Shown here piece after piece: positions 8,592 through 17,696 of a DNA stretch of 64,000 bases; the stretch's first letter is position 1, and every line of letters starts with the position of its first letter. This stretch comes from a virus. The notes under the pieces were generated by a model. It had not been told where the DNA came from. It ran no database searches and saw nothing but the letters and a program-made list of their open reading frames with translations. A program made the translations under genes and the position numbers. The stretch is taken from the IMG/VR virus record IMGVR_UViG_3300009082_000002, positions 1 to 64,000 of that record, one strand, 5' to 3'.

Positions 8592-9221
8592 ATGCCAACG
8601 CTCGAAGAGATCCGCAGCCGCTTCGCGAAGTCGACAGCGACCGCCCGTCGTGAGGCCGAGCAGAAGACCAACGAGGAGCGGAAGGCCGCAGAGGCGGCAG
8701 AGCAAGCGCGCCTCGTTGAAGAGGCGCGCGAGCTAGCCGAGCGGTTTCGCGCAGAGCAGGAGGAGACCAAAGCCGAGATTCTCGAACGGAAGAGGGCCGA
8801 GCTTGCGCGGATGGCCGAGATGGAACGCGAGGAGGCCACGCGCAGAACGGCCGAAGCAGCTCGCCTTGCCGAAGAGCGTGACAGGGCTGCGGCGCGTGGA
8901 GCGAAGCCTCACGCCGTGGTGCTGCGTTCCGACGAGCATGCGTGCGAGGTCCGTCATCTGGAGTACCGCGGCGGCAGCTCGCGCAAGTTCTGGATGGCCG
9001 GCGTCGTCGGGTGTCGGCTGGTCCGTCGCTGGGGCCGGATCGGCACCACAGGCCAGGGCCAGTGGCAGGAATTTTCTAGCGAGGCGATGGCGCGGAGCGA
9101 GCTTGAGGATCTCTTTCGCCGGAAGCTGGCCAAGGGCTACGCCGTCGCGGATAAGAGTCTGACGCTGGTGGTTCGTTTTTACGTGGACGGGACGGTCGGC
9201 TGGCGGAAACTCCCGGACTGA
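8592..9221 (+). CDS. WGR-domain protein with coiled coil
   Basis: 209 residues. It begins with the shared tag MPTLEEIRSRF (see findings). Residues about 15-105 are a charged coiled coil of Ala/Glu/Arg. The C-terminal ~100 residues match a WGR domain: the core RRWGRIGTTGQ, then EFSS and a KLAKGY helix. WGR domains bind nucleic-acid ends in PARP-family and other proteins. ATG with GGAGAGGAGG upstream. It follows the CobT-like gene closely and may be co-transcribed. Confidence 0.7.
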   Translation: MPTLEEIRSRFAKSTATARREAEQKTNEERKAAEAAEQARLVEEARELAERFRAEQEETKAEILERKRAELARMAEMEREEATRRTAEAARLAEERDRAAARGAKPHAVVLRSDEHACEVRHLEYRGGSSRKFWMAGVVGCRLVRRWGRIGTTGQGQWQEFSSEAMARSELEDLFRRKLAKGYAVADKSLTLVVRFYVDGTVGWRKLPD

Positions 9222-9250
9222 CGCCGGGCAGAAGGATCGAGGAGGGTGTC

Positions 9251-9583
9251 ATGGGTGTGCAGTATACCAAGTGTCCGAAATGTGGCCATGCCGTCGTGCT
9301 GCCGGTCAAGATGCGGCGCGAGCTGGCACGGCGGATCGAGGGCGTGCCGGGATTGTGGATGCCGACCGACTACAACGGTCTCTCGCGCGGAGACGAGTTC
9401 CTGATCCTGCTCAACAACCTGGGCCGCGTCGGCCAGCGGTTCCTCCGCGGGTTCATCTTGCGGAAGTACCAGGGCATCGCGTACACCGTCGTCGGTACTC
9501 GGCGCGGCGGTCGCGGCTTCGTGGACAAGGCGACAGTTGCCAACGCGGCGGCGATCTTCTGCCGAGTGAGGGACGAAGAATGA
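9251..9583 (+). CDS. small zinc-motif protein, unknown function
   Basis: 110 residues. It starts with CPKCG (residues 8-12), half of a zinc ribbon, followed by a basic region and the motif GRRFVDK-like GGRGFVDKAT. No second CxxC pair is seen. RBS GAGGAGG precedes the ATG. Not recognised. Confidence 0.6.
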   Translation: MGVQYTKCPKCGHAVVLPVKMRRELARRIEGVPGLWMPTDYNGLSRGDEFLILLNNLGRVGQRFLRGFILRKYQGIAYTVVGTRRGGRGFVDKATVANAAAIFCRVRDEE

Positions 9584-10269
9584 AGGGGATTGAACGTAGA
9601 CGCCCGGAGCTTGCGCCCACTGGGGAGAACGTGCTCCGGTTCGTGAACATGCTCCGTACTCAAGCCTTCAAGCTGGCGCGGGCAGAGCAGATCGAAGTGG
9701 AAGACGCGCGGCAGGAGATCGCGATCTGGGTCGCGGAAGCGCTGGCTCAATTCGACTCGCACGCTGGCCCGCTGCGTCCGTGGGTGAAGCGGTATGTCAG
9801 CTTCAAGGTGGTCGGTCGCGTTCGCATCGCGAGCGCGGTCAAGCGCGTGCCGACCCTCTGGGAGTACGAGCAGGAGATCGGCTGGCAAAGGATGCGTGCT
9901 CCGGTAACTGGTGACCTCGGCGTCATTGATGACCTGCCAGCGGATGCGGAGTCGGCGCCGACGCCCGAGGCGCTCCTCCTGCAGGCCGAGCGACGGCAGC
10001 GGTTTCGCGACGCTATCGACGCGGCTCGGGCTCGCCTGCTGGACGCGAGTACGCCGACAACGCGGGCTGTTGCGGAGCGGGTCTTCGACGGCCGCCTGCT
10101 AGAAGCTGTGGACAGCGGGCGTGGTCGTCGTGACGACGCGGTCAATTATCTGCGAGATGAGCTGCAGGCAACGCGACCGCAGGAGCGGTACCACTGGTTG
10201 AAGGCCCGCCGCCTGCTGGAGCAGGAACTTCGGGCGCGTGGTGAATTATGTGGTCCGCAGGCGCGCTAA
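9580..10269 (+). CDS. putative RNA polymerase sigma factor-like protein
   Basis: 229 residues. Residues about 30-85 resemble sigma-70 region 2: an acidic EDARQEIAIWVAEAL helix, then FDSHAGPLRPWVKRYV and a basic FKVVGRVRIAS helix. The C-terminal half is helical and could hold a region-4-like helix-turn-helix, but this is unclear. If real it would redirect host RNA polymerase to phage promoters. The ATG overlaps the previous stop; a longer upstream frame is a shadow. Confidence 0.45.
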   Translation: MKGIERRRPELAPTGENVLRFVNMLRTQAFKLARAEQIEVEDARQEIAIWVAEALAQFDSHAGPLRPWVKRYVSFKVVGRVRIASAVKRVPTLWEYEQEIGWQRMRAPVTGDLGVIDDLPADAESAPTPEALLLQAERRQRFRDAIDAARARLLDASTPTTRAVAERVFDGRLLEAVDSGRGRRDDAVNYLRDELQATRPQERYHWLKARRLLEQELRARGELCGPQAR

Positions 10270-10328
10270 AGAGCGAACCATCAACCGCAAGGCGCGAGAC
10301 GCCGCGAAGAGAAGAAGGAGGAAACGAG

Positions 10329-11504
10329 ATGGCGAAGAAGGACGAGACCAAGAAGGAGATCGTGTGCCCGAACTGTCTGGGGCTCCACGCGGCCGACGTG
10401 ACCTGCGACGGCGACTCCGACGCGAAGGACGCCTCGTTGCGCGCAGCCTGCCCTGCCAAAGCGACCTGCCTGCGGCTGCAGGAGTTCGCCGCGGAGGATG
10501 GCCGCGACCCGGACGAGCTGGTGGCGGGCAAGAAGACGCTCACCGAGGTCGAGGCGTGGCTCGACGCACAGGCCGACAAGGAGGGGTCCGAGCCCGACGA
10601 CGCCGCGGATGACGACGAGGACGAGAGCGAGGACGACGACGAGAACGAGGACGAGGAGGACGACGAGGAGGAGGAGCCCGAGGGCGAAAACGTGAACGAG
10701 GATGGCGAGGAGGAGACCGAGCCCGCCAACGAGGAGGAGACCATGGTTCAGAAGGCCGAGAAGAAGGCTGGCAAGGCCAGCAAGCCGAAGGCCAAGCCCG
10801 AGGCCAAGCCGAAGGCCAAGCCGAAGGCCAAGCCCGAGGCCGAGGCCAAGCCCGAAGCCGAGGCCGAAGCCGAGGCCGAGCCGAAGAAGAAGGCCAAGGA
10901 CGAGGAGCCCGCCAAGGCCAAGGAGCCCGCCAAGGCCAAGGAGCCCGCCAAGGCCAAGGAGCCCGCCAAGGCCAAGGAACCCGACTGCTTCGGCAAGCCG
11001 GAGGAGTACGACGGCAAGAGCGACCGCTGCCTGGACTGCTCCTCCGCCAACAACTGTCGCCGCAAGGTGTACGTCACGCGCGCCGTCGAGAAGCGCAAGG
11101 CCGAGCGCAACGGCGACGCGGCGCCTCCCGCGGCCGAGGTCAAGGCCAGCACCAAGCCCAAGGCCGAGCGGAAGCCGCGCGCGAAGACGGCTCGCAAGTC
11201 GGCCAAGGGCAGCGACCCGATCCTCGCCATCGCCAAGGCCAAGGGCTGGACGGTGGAGCAGTACGGCAACCACTACGAGGTCTGTCGGACCGAAGGGCTG
11301 ACCGCGGTGCCGATCCTCCGCGTGTTTACCGACCAGGCGCTCGTCCGCGCGGGCCAGCTGCGCAGCAACCCCGCCGACGTGCTGGGCGCGGAGTCGGTCA
11401 GCGAGTCCGTGGCCGAGGGCTTCAAGTACGACATCGCCACGGGCACCAAGACGGTGGTGAACGCGCTGGCCAAGCTCCTCGACGCCGAGCCCGCGATCGT
11501 TTAA
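10329..11504 (+). CDS. acidic and Lys/Ala/Pro-repeat protein with Cys motifs
   Basis: 391 residues in four visible parts: an N-terminal CPNCLG zinc-like patch; a D/E-rich stretch (about 90-135); a KPKAKPEA / EPAKAK low-complexity region; and a Cys motif C-F-G-x8-16-C-x2-C-x5-C shared with the ssDNA-binding candidate at 16364. The last ~110 residues look folded. RBS AAGGAGG lies before the ATG. The shared Cys motif and acidic region suggest a replication or DNA-binding role, but no function is assigned. Confidence 0.6.
   Translation: MAKKDETKKEIVCPNCLGLHAADVTCDGDSDAKDASLRAACPAKATCLRLQEFAAEDGRDPDELVAGKKTLTEVEAWLDAQADKEGSEPDDAADDDEDESEDDDENEDEEDDEEEEPEGENVNEDGEEETEPANEEETMVQKAEKKAGKASKPKAKPEAKPKAKPKAKPEAEAKPEAEAEAEAEPKKKAKDEEPAKAKEPAKAKEPAKAKEPAKAKEPDCFGKPEEYDGKSDRCLDCSSANNCRRKVYVTRAVEKRKAERNGDAAPPAAEVKASTKPKAERKPRAKTARKSAKGSDPILAIAKAKGWTVEQYGNHYEVCRTEGLTAVPILRVFTDQALVRAGQLRSNPADVLGAESVSESVAEGFKYDIATGTKTVVNALAKLLDAEPAIV
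10905..10976 (+). repeat. four tandem copies of an 18-base unit
   Basis: The unit GAGCCCGCCAAGGCCAAG is repeated exactly four times and encodes EPAKAK within the Lys/Ala/Pro-rich protein. A likely site of length change. Confidence 0.85.
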
Positions 11505-11505
11505 C

Positions 11506-12066
11506 GTGCCGACCCTCGACGAGCTGCGCGCACGGTTCAAGCGCGGCCGTGCGCCAAAGCCCAACGCACCCCGTCCGGTCAAGCTGCCGGACGGGGTTGC
11601 GCCTTGTGCTGCGTGCGGCGGTCGCGGAACGGTCGACATCGACGGCGGACCAAGCGGCCGACTGCCGCGGTCCGTGAAGTGCGGGCGGTGCGGCGGCAGC
11701 GGTTGCGAGCCCAAGAACTTCGGTGCAGAGCCGGTCGAGGCGAAACGTGGCGAGGAGTTCGTCGAGGAGCACCCGCGCCTGGCTGGCGGGGACGATGATG
11801 CGCGCGCCAAGCGGCGCTTTGACCCGCGGAAGTTCGCAGAGCGAAGGATGAAGGTCAGCCGCGAGAAGTACAAGCTGGCGACGGACGCGCACGGCCAAGC
11901 GGACGCCATTATTTTTTTTGGCAAGCACAAGGGATCGAAGGTGTCGGAACTTGCCCACGCGGAACCGAAGTATCTCATGTGGATCTTGGGCGAGGAATTC
12001 GATGCGGAGCTCAAGCACGCCATCATCCAGCAGCTCGGCCTTGACGCGGAGGACTTCGGGCTATGA
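11506..12066 (+). CDS. zinc-finger protein with exonuclease X-like C-terminal domain
   Basis: 186 residues. It begins with the shared tag MPTLDELRARF. A DnaJ-type zinc module has CAACGGRG and CGRCGGSG. The C-terminal ~45 residues (FFGKHKGSKVSEL ... YLMWIL ... LKHAIIQQLG) match the small domain found at the C-terminus of exodeoxyribonuclease X-like proteins. No DEDD nuclease domain is present, so it is probably an accessory DNA-binding protein. The GTG start is one base after the previous stop, and the gene overlaps the polymerase gene that follows. Confidence 0.65.
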   Translation: MPTLDELRARFKRGRAPKPNAPRPVKLPDGVAPCAACGGRGTVDIDGGPSGRLPRSVKCGRCGGSGCEPKNFGAEPVEAKRGEEFVEEHPRLAGGDDDARAKRRFDPRKFAERRMKVSREKYKLATDAHGQADAIIFFGKHKGSKVSELAHAEPKYLMWILGEEFDAELKHAIIQQLGLDAEDFGL

Positions 12067-15000
12067 CCTGGGCCAACCTGCACGTTCATTCGATGTTCAG
12101 CTTGCTCGACGGCGTGGGCTCATATGAGGACTATGCCGCGCGGGTGTTGCGCGAGCTGGAGCGGGAGAGCGATTCCGGTCCCGGTTACCTCGCCGCGACC
12201 GAGCACGGCTCGATGAGGGGACTCGTCCGGTTGAAGAAGGTTGCCGACGAGAAGGCGCTCAAGCCCGTCTTCGGGATCGAGTTCTATGTCGCGAAGGATC
12301 ATAGAATCAAAAGCCTGACGGAAGCGGACCGCAAGCTGGTCAAGGATCAGCCGTCGAAGGAGCGGCGCAGTTTTCAGGCTGCGCTGGAGAAGTACCGTGG
12401 CGTCCGACCTCGCTACCACCTCACGGCGTGGGCGCTTAACAACGCCGGGCTCTCGAATTTGATCCGGCTTTCGTCGCGCGCGTGGGTTGATGGATTCTAC
12501 TACTCGCCGCGGATCGACTTCGACCTACTGGCCGAGCACGGCGAAGGCATCGCGGTCGGGACTGCTTGTTTATCTGGTCCGCTCGCCGAACCAGTGCTGC
12601 GCGGCGAGCCACGTGTAGCTATTGAGAACGCGGAGCGGTTGCGTGACATATTTGGCGACCGGCTGTTCGTTGAGGTCATGCCAACTGCTATGCCAGAGCA
12701 GGACAAGGTGAACCGCGCGCTGGTCCGCATTGCAGAGCGGCTGGGCCTGCCACTGCTCGCGACGACCGATACACACTACGCCAAGCCGAAGGACTGGCGG
12801 CTTCAAGAGGCCCTGCTCTGTGTGCAGACCAACGCGAAGATGAGCGACCCGGATCGCTTCCACTTCACGGCTCGAGACTTCTGGTACCGCAGCGCGCGCG
12901 AGATGCGCGCAGCCTTCGCGGGTTATCATCCTTGGATGAGGCGCCGCGACGTGCTCTCGGCTCTCGCCAACACTGGCAGGCTAGCCGCAGCGTGCGAGGC
13001 GAACCTCGCCTTTGACCGTTTTGCTGCCCTTCTTCCGAGCCCGGCTGGCCGCGAGACGACGCCAGCCGAGGACTTCACGACGCTCAAGAACCTCTGCGTC
13101 CGCGGCTGGCGTGACCGCGCAGTGCCGGAGCGCGTGCGCTGGCTTGTCCGTCACGGTCGCGGCAAGTCGGAAGACGTCGATCGCCGGTATCGCGAGCGGC
13201 TCAAGCGTGAGCTATGCGTCTTCCGAGATCTGAAGTTCAGTCGTTACGCCCTCATCGTGGAGGACGCTGTGGCCTTCGCTCGCAGCCGCGGGATCTTTGT
13301 CGGCCCTGGCCGCGGCAGTGCTGGTGGTTCGCTTGTTGTCTTCCTTCTCGGGATCACAAGCATCGATCCGATTGAACACGACCTTCTATTCGAGCGCTTC
13401 ATTGCGCCCGGTCGAATCGACTTACCCGACATCGACATCGACTTCGAGCAGGAGCGACGGCACGAGGTCATCGAGTACATGGTCGAGAAGTACGGGCGCG
13501 AGCACACCGCGCAGATCACGACCTTCTCCTCGATGAAAGGGCGTGGTTGTTTCCGCGACGTCGCGCGTGTGTTCGGTGTCGGGCCGGAGGAAGTCAACCG
13601 AGTCGCCGGTACGATCCTTCAGCGGTTACCCGGAGAGGAGCGCGAGGACCGAGCTATCACGGATTCGCTGAAGATCTCGCCGCAGTGCAAGCGCTTCAAG
13701 AAGAAGCGGCCCATTGTGTTCAGCGTGGCGCAGCGGCTCGAAGGCACGCTGCGACAAGTCGGGCTGCACGCTGGCGGCGTGGTCGTGTCGCCTGTGCCGC
13801 TGGACCAAGTGGTGCCGCTGGAGAGCAGGCCTGGCGAAGGTGGCTTGCGCGTGCCCGTCATCGCGGTCGACTTCCGCGACGCGCAGGAGTTGAGCCTGGT
13901 CAAGATGGATTTCCTCGGGCTGAAGAACCTGACCGCGATCCGGTACGCGCTGGGAGCTGTCGAGGAGCATCACGACGCCGAGGTCACGCTGGAGGATCTA
14001 GAGGCCAGCCACTTCGACGACGCCGATGTCATCGAGGCGTTCAACGACCACTCGAAGCTCGTCGGGATTTTCCAATTCGACACGACCAGCATGATCTCGA
14101 TCATGCGCTTCACCGTCCGGCGCTTCGAGGACCTCGTCGCGCTCAACGCCCTCAACCGACCGGGTGCGATGCGGTCCGGCCTGGCCGTCATGTACGCCGC
14201 TCGCGCGGACGGTCGGAGCAAGGTGAAGAAGACGCACCCGATTGTGGATGAGATCACAGCCTCGACGCTGGGCGTGCTCACCTACCAGGAACAGGTCTCA
14301 CGGATCTTCGTCGAGCTGGCCGGCTACGACCCGGGCGACGCGGACAAGATCCGAAAGAAGATCGGCAAGAGCGAAGGCGAGAAGGCCATCAAGCCAGAGG
14401 AGGCCAAGTTCATCGCTGGTGCGGCTGCTCACGGGCTGGACCCGAAAGACGCGGCCAAGCTGTTCGCGAAGATCTTGAAGTTCGGTGGGTACGCCTTCAA
14501 CCGTTCGCATGCGGCCGAGTACTCGGCCCTAGCGTATTGGGAGATGCTGCTCAAGGTCCGGTACCCCGCCGCGTTCTACCTCGGCCTCCTCCAGTCGGAA
14601 GACAAGCCCGAGAAGACTGCGCGCTACATCGAGGCCGCGTCGCGGGATGGCGTTGAAGTCCTGACGCCGGACGTGAACCAGAGCCGCGATGTCTATGTGC
14701 TGGCAGACGGTGCAATCCGGCCCCCACTGATCGGGATCAAAGGCGTCGGTCCCAAGTCGACCGCGAGCATCCTAGCGCAGCAACCTTTCCGATCCTTCTC
14801 GGACCTCATCGAGCGAACCGACTCGCGCTCCGTGAACCGGACCGCCTTGTCCGCGTTGGTTCTCGGCGGTGCGCTGGACAGCATCATCCAGAATCGCCGC
14901 TTTGTGTACGAGGAGTTAGAGCGGCTAGTCAACGCAGCACGGAAGGGCGACGGCGCAGTCGTGGACACGGAGATCGCGATGAGCGGTAAGGGTTCGCCCG

Positions 15001-15785
15001 ATTTCGAGCCGCGCGAGCGGGCTCGTCTTGCAATCGGGGCCGGCGTGGTCGGGCCTGGCCAGTCGATGCTGGACGCATACGCTGATCTCTGGGAAGCGCT
15101 GGAGGCAAAGGGTGTCGAGCTGACGCGGCTTGCCGAGATCGACTGGGGCGAGGCGTTGATCTGGGCCAAGGCGGTCGCGCGAGAGTCGAAGACGATCACG
15201 ACAGATGACGGACGCGTCGCTTCGCTGGTCCTGACTGACGGGTCCGGCGTGGACCTCCGCGCCAGGATGGAAGCCGATGAGCTGGACGTGTACGAGAAGG
15301 CCGTGGCGCGAGCGCAGGGCAAGGTGGTCCTGGTCCGCGCAAGCCTGAACGCGAAGGCGAAGCAACTGCGCGCGCTGCAAGTCTGGGACGGCGCTGCGCT
15401 TCACGACGCATGGAAGCGCGAGGCGTTGACGGCCGCGCAGGCCGCGGTCTTCCGAAACCCGTTGCGCAAGTTCAAGCCAAGGTCTGACCTGCGGAAGGGG
15501 AAAGCGCTAGAGCAGGACTGGCTTCGCTTCACGGGTCGTGTCGAGGCGGTCAAACTCTGGAAGGATAAGAATGGACACGCGATGGCCTTCTTCGACGTGC
15601 AGGCTTATCGCGGCTCCGTATCCGCGGTCTGTTTCGCGTCGAGCTTCAACGCGTACCAGGCGCACCTCCGACCTGGTGTCGTGGCACGCTTCGAGTTGAT
15701 CCGCGGCGGCGGTGGCGGTTGGCTGCTGGACGCCGACAGCGGGTGCCGAGTGGAGCCCTTGGAAGATGGTCCACACCGGGGCTAG
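12063..15785 (+). CDS. dnaE: DNA polymerase III alpha subunit
   Basis: 1240 residues, close to bacterial DnaE (about 1160). The N-terminal PHP domain starts NLHVHSMFSLLDG. The C-family polymerase active site is seen as PDIDIDFE near 455-462, with the third Asp expected nearby in palm. Helix-hairpin-helix (GIKGVGPKS) and C-terminal OB-fold segments follow. It should be the phage replicative polymerase and work with the phage sliding clamp at 44 kb. The start overlaps the ExoX-like gene (ATGA-type junction). No inteins are seen. Confidence 0.95.
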   Translation: MTWANLHVHSMFSLLDGVGSYEDYAARVLRELERESDSGPGYLAATEHGSMRGLVRLKKVADEKALKPVFGIEFYVAKDHRIKSLTEADRKLVKDQPSKERRSFQAALEKYRGVRPRYHLTAWALNNAGLSNLIRLSSRAWVDGFYYSPRIDFDLLAEHGEGIAVGTACLSGPLAEPVLRGEPRVAIENAERLRDIFGDRLFVEVMPTAMPEQDKVNRALVRIAERLGLPLLATTDTHYAKPKDWRLQEALLCVQTNAKMSDPDRFHFTARDFWYRSAREMRAAFAGYHPWMRRRDVLSALANTGRLAAACEANLAFDRFAALLPSPAGRETTPAEDFTTLKNLCVRGWRDRAVPERVRWLVRHGRGKSEDVDRRYRERLKRELCVFRDLKFSRYALIVEDAVAFARSRGIFVGPGRGSAGGSLVVFLLGITSIDPIEHDLLFERFIAPGRIDLPDIDIDFEQERRHEVIEYMVEKYGREHTAQITTFSSMKGRGCFRDVARVFGVGPEEVNRVAGTILQRLPGEEREDRAITDSLKISPQCKRFKKKRPIVFSVAQRLEGTLRQVGLHAGGVVVSPVPLDQVVPLESRPGEGGLRVPVIAVDFRDAQELSLVKMDFLGLKNLTAIRYALGAVEEHHDAEVTLEDLEASHFDDADVIEAFNDHSKLVGIFQFDTTSMISIMRFTVRRFEDLVALNALNRPGAMRSGLAVMYAARADGRSKVKKTHPIVDEITASTLGVLTYQEQVSRIFVELAGYDPGDADKIRKKIGKSEGEKAIKPEEAKFIAGAAAHGLDPKDAAKLFAKILKFGGYAFNRSHAAEYSALAYWEMLLKVRYPAAFYLGLLQSEDKPEKTARYIEAASRDGVEVLTPDVNQSRDVYVLADGAIRPPLIGIKGVGPKSTASILAQQPFRSFSDLIERTDSRSVNRTALSALVLGGALDSIIQNRRFVYEELERLVNAARKGDGAVVDTEIAMSGKGSPDFEPRERARLAIGAGVVGPGQSMLDAYADLWEALEAKGVELTRLAEIDWGEALIWAKAVARESKTITTDDGRVASLVLTDGSGVDLRARMEADELDVYEKAVARAQGKVVLVRASLNAKAKQLRALQVWDGAALHDAWKREALTAAQAAVFRNPLRKFKPRSDLRKGKALEQDWLRFTGRVEAVKLWKDKNGHAMAFFDVQAYRGSVSAVCFASSFNAYQAHLRPGVVARFELIRGGGGGWLLDADSGCRVEPLEDGPHRG

Positions 15786-15832
15786 CTTGCGAACCATGTA
15801 GCAGGGCCAACAGGCCCAGAAGGAGCAAGGAC

Positions 15833-16351
15833 ATGCAGCGTGAGGTTGTGGTGGTCATCCGCGACGAGGAGGTCAACATCACCAAGGAACTCGGCATCGG
15901 GCCGGACCTGGGCCAGGAGATGGCGAGCATCCCGGGTCAGCTCGCGTACTTCGGGACCATGCTCTCCGAGGCGCAAGCGAACCAGGCCCGCGTCGAGGCC
16001 GAGTACCGGGCCTGGCGGGCGAAGCAGATCGAGGTCTTCCTCGAGGCGGACCCGAAGCTGGCCGAGTGGAAGGTCCGCGCGCAGGTGGAGGTGCTGCCGC
16101 AGTTCATGAGCCACAAGGAGGCGCAGGCCAAGGCCGAGAAGTTCGTCCACGACCTCTGGGCCGTGTACGACGCCTTCGGGCGGAAGGCCGACATGCTCCG
16201 CAGCAAGGGAGCCCGCGAGCGGATGGATCTGGAGAAGGGGTACGGCGGGCTCGGTTGCGGCGCCAGCGACGAAAGCGAGGATGAGCGGCGCGAGCGCGTC
16301 GCCGAGATCACAAACAGGACCAAGGGCCGCAAGCGTGAGCGGCCGGAGTAG
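15833..16351 (+). CDS. UvsY-like recombination mediator (putative)
   Basis: 172 residues, mostly helical. The pattern of an N-terminal acidic strand, then a long helix with IPGQLAYFGTMLSEA, VEAEYRAWRAK and a final AFGRKADMLRSKGARER resembles UvsY-type mediators that load UvsX onto gp32-coated ssDNA. Support is mainly context: the next genes are a gp32-like protein and UvsX/RecA. It ends with KRERPE, a terminal motif seen in two other proteins here. ATG with AGAAGGAG upstream. Confidence 0.5.
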   Translation: MQREVVVVIRDEEVNITKELGIGPDLGQEMASIPGQLAYFGTMLSEAQANQARVEAEYRAWRAKQIEVFLEADPKLAEWKVRAQVEVLPQFMSHKEAQAKAEKFVHDLWAVYDAFGRKADMLRSKGARERMDLEKGYGGLGCGASDESEDERRERVAEITNRTKGRKRERPE

Positions 16352-16363
16352 GAGGATCGACCG

Positions 16364-17587
16364 ATGGGAAAGACAGATATCGCGAAGCTGAAGAAGTACA
16401 AGCGGGAACGCTCGACGGGGAAGTTCTTGCTCATCCCCGAGGGCGACTCTCTCATTTACCTGGCCCCCGCCGCGCGCGAGAACTGGGATCTCCCCTTCCT
16501 GGAGACGGCGGTTCACTTCGGGCTCTCCGGCACGGTCATGTGTCTGAACCCTGATCGCAACCCGCTGCTCAAGGACGAGGAGTTCCTCAAGCTCTGCAAG
16601 AAGGCCAAGGTGGACGTCACCGGCCCGTGCCCGATCTGCCAGGCGCTCCAGGGCAAGCCCGGCAAGCCCGGGCTCTGGGACACGGACAAGGAAACGGCGC
16701 GGAAGATCAAGTGCTCGCCGCGCTTCATCATGGCCGCAGCCCTGCTCTACCATCGCAAGGACTCGACGCTCGACTACGCGCCGCGCGAGCCCTTCGAGGT
16801 GCGGCCCATGCCGCAAGGCAAGAAGAATTGGGAAGCCTTCGTCGACGTGTTCATCGACCTCGACCGCGACATCACCGACCCGATGGAGGCCGTCCTGATC
16901 AAGATCCACCGTGACGGCACGGGCGTCGAGAGCCAGTACACCTGCGCGGCCGATCCCAAGTCCGCGGCCAAGCCGATGTGCCTGGCCAAGTCCGCGCGCG
17001 CCAAGATCCGCGAGGCGCTCCAGCCCGGGTCCGAGTGCGATCCCTACGTCGTCGCGCTCGACTGGGTCAAGCCGAAGTCAGAGCTGACCGCCATGCTCGA
17101 CGGCATCGACATCGACGACGACGACGACGACGACGAGATCGAGGAGCCGGGCGGCAGCGAGGACGAGAAGGAGGGCGACGAGTGCTTCGGCCTCGACTAC
17201 GACCCGCGCGACGAGGACTGCCAAGGCTGCGCCAGGGCCAAGGCCTGCGCAAAGGAGGCCGGGCACGCCGACGCCACTGACGACGACGAGGACGAGAAGT
17301 CGGGCGAGGACGACGACGAGGACGAGAAGTCGGACGAGGACGACGAGGACGACGAGGACGACGACGAGGACGACGACGAGGACGACGAGAAGTCGGACGA
17401 CGGCGAGAGCGAGGAGCCGGGCGACGACGATGATCTCGACGAGCTGGAGAAGGCGCTCGACGAGAAGCGCACCAGCAAGTCCCCGAAGACGAGCACCAAG
17501 AAGTCCCCCGCCAAGGCGGCGACGGCCGCGAAGGGTGCGGCGGCGGCGAAGTCCGACAGGACCAAGCCCCGCAGGCGCCCGGCCTAG
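16364..17587 (+). CDS. gp32-like single-stranded DNA-binding protein (putative)
   Basis: 407 residues. The folded first ~240 residues include a CPICQ zinc-like site (about 88-92) and a basic beginning LKKYKRERSTGKF. The tail is extremely acidic (Asp/Glu runs from about 245), interrupted by a C-F-G ... C-x2-C-x5-C motif, and ends in a basic Ala/Lys stretch. Acidic tails and a zinc site are typical of T4 gp32-type proteins. Position between UvsY-like and UvsX genes supports the call. Sequence identity was not tested. Confidence 0.55.
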   Translation: MGKTDIAKLKKYKRERSTGKFLLIPEGDSLIYLAPAARENWDLPFLETAVHFGLSGTVMCLNPDRNPLLKDEEFLKLCKKAKVDVTGPCPICQALQGKPGKPGLWDTDKETARKIKCSPRFIMAAALLYHRKDSTLDYAPREPFEVRPMPQGKKNWEAFVDVFIDLDRDITDPMEAVLIKIHRDGTGVESQYTCAADPKSAAKPMCLAKSARAKIREALQPGSECDPYVVALDWVKPKSELTAMLDGIDIDDDDDDDEIEEPGGSEDEKEGDECFGLDYDPRDEDCQGCARAKACAKEAGHADATDDDEDEKSGEDDDEDEKSDEDDEDDEDDDEDDDEDDEKSDDGESEEPGDDDDLDELEKALDEKRTSKSPKTSTKKSPAKAATAAKGAAAAKSDRTKPRRRPA

Positions 17588-17608
17588 TCCGCGCAGTGAG
17601 TTCACCTT

Positions 17609-17676
17609 GCGGGCTCCCGCATCACGGCTAACCGCTAGCTCTCCCGCTTGCGATGGTCATCGGTGCGGGAGCCCGC
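17609..17676 (+). promoter_or_regulatory. 13-bp perfect inverted repeat in the uvsX leader
   Basis: GCGGGCTCCCGCA (17609-17621) and TGCGGGAGCCCGC (17664-17676) can pair across a 42-base loop that contains another CTCCCGC. It fills most of the 109-base gap before the RecA gene, and the RBS TAGGAGG follows 11 bases later. No T-run follows, so it is more likely a leader structure or protein site than an intrinsic terminator. Confidence 0.7.
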
Positions 17677-17696
17677 GTCTTGTGTAGGAGGTCCAC

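Noticed and set aside
6264-8705. Long minus-strand open frame of over 800 codons opposite the CobT-like gene
   Set aside because: It is the antisense of an acidic GC-rich repeat, with Leu/Ala/Val monotony and no domain; the plus strand has VWA and HExxH motifs.
10281-12089. Minus-strand open frame of about 600 codons
   Set aside because: Antisense shadow of the Lys/Ala/Pro and acidic repeats; repetitive Leu/Gly composition.
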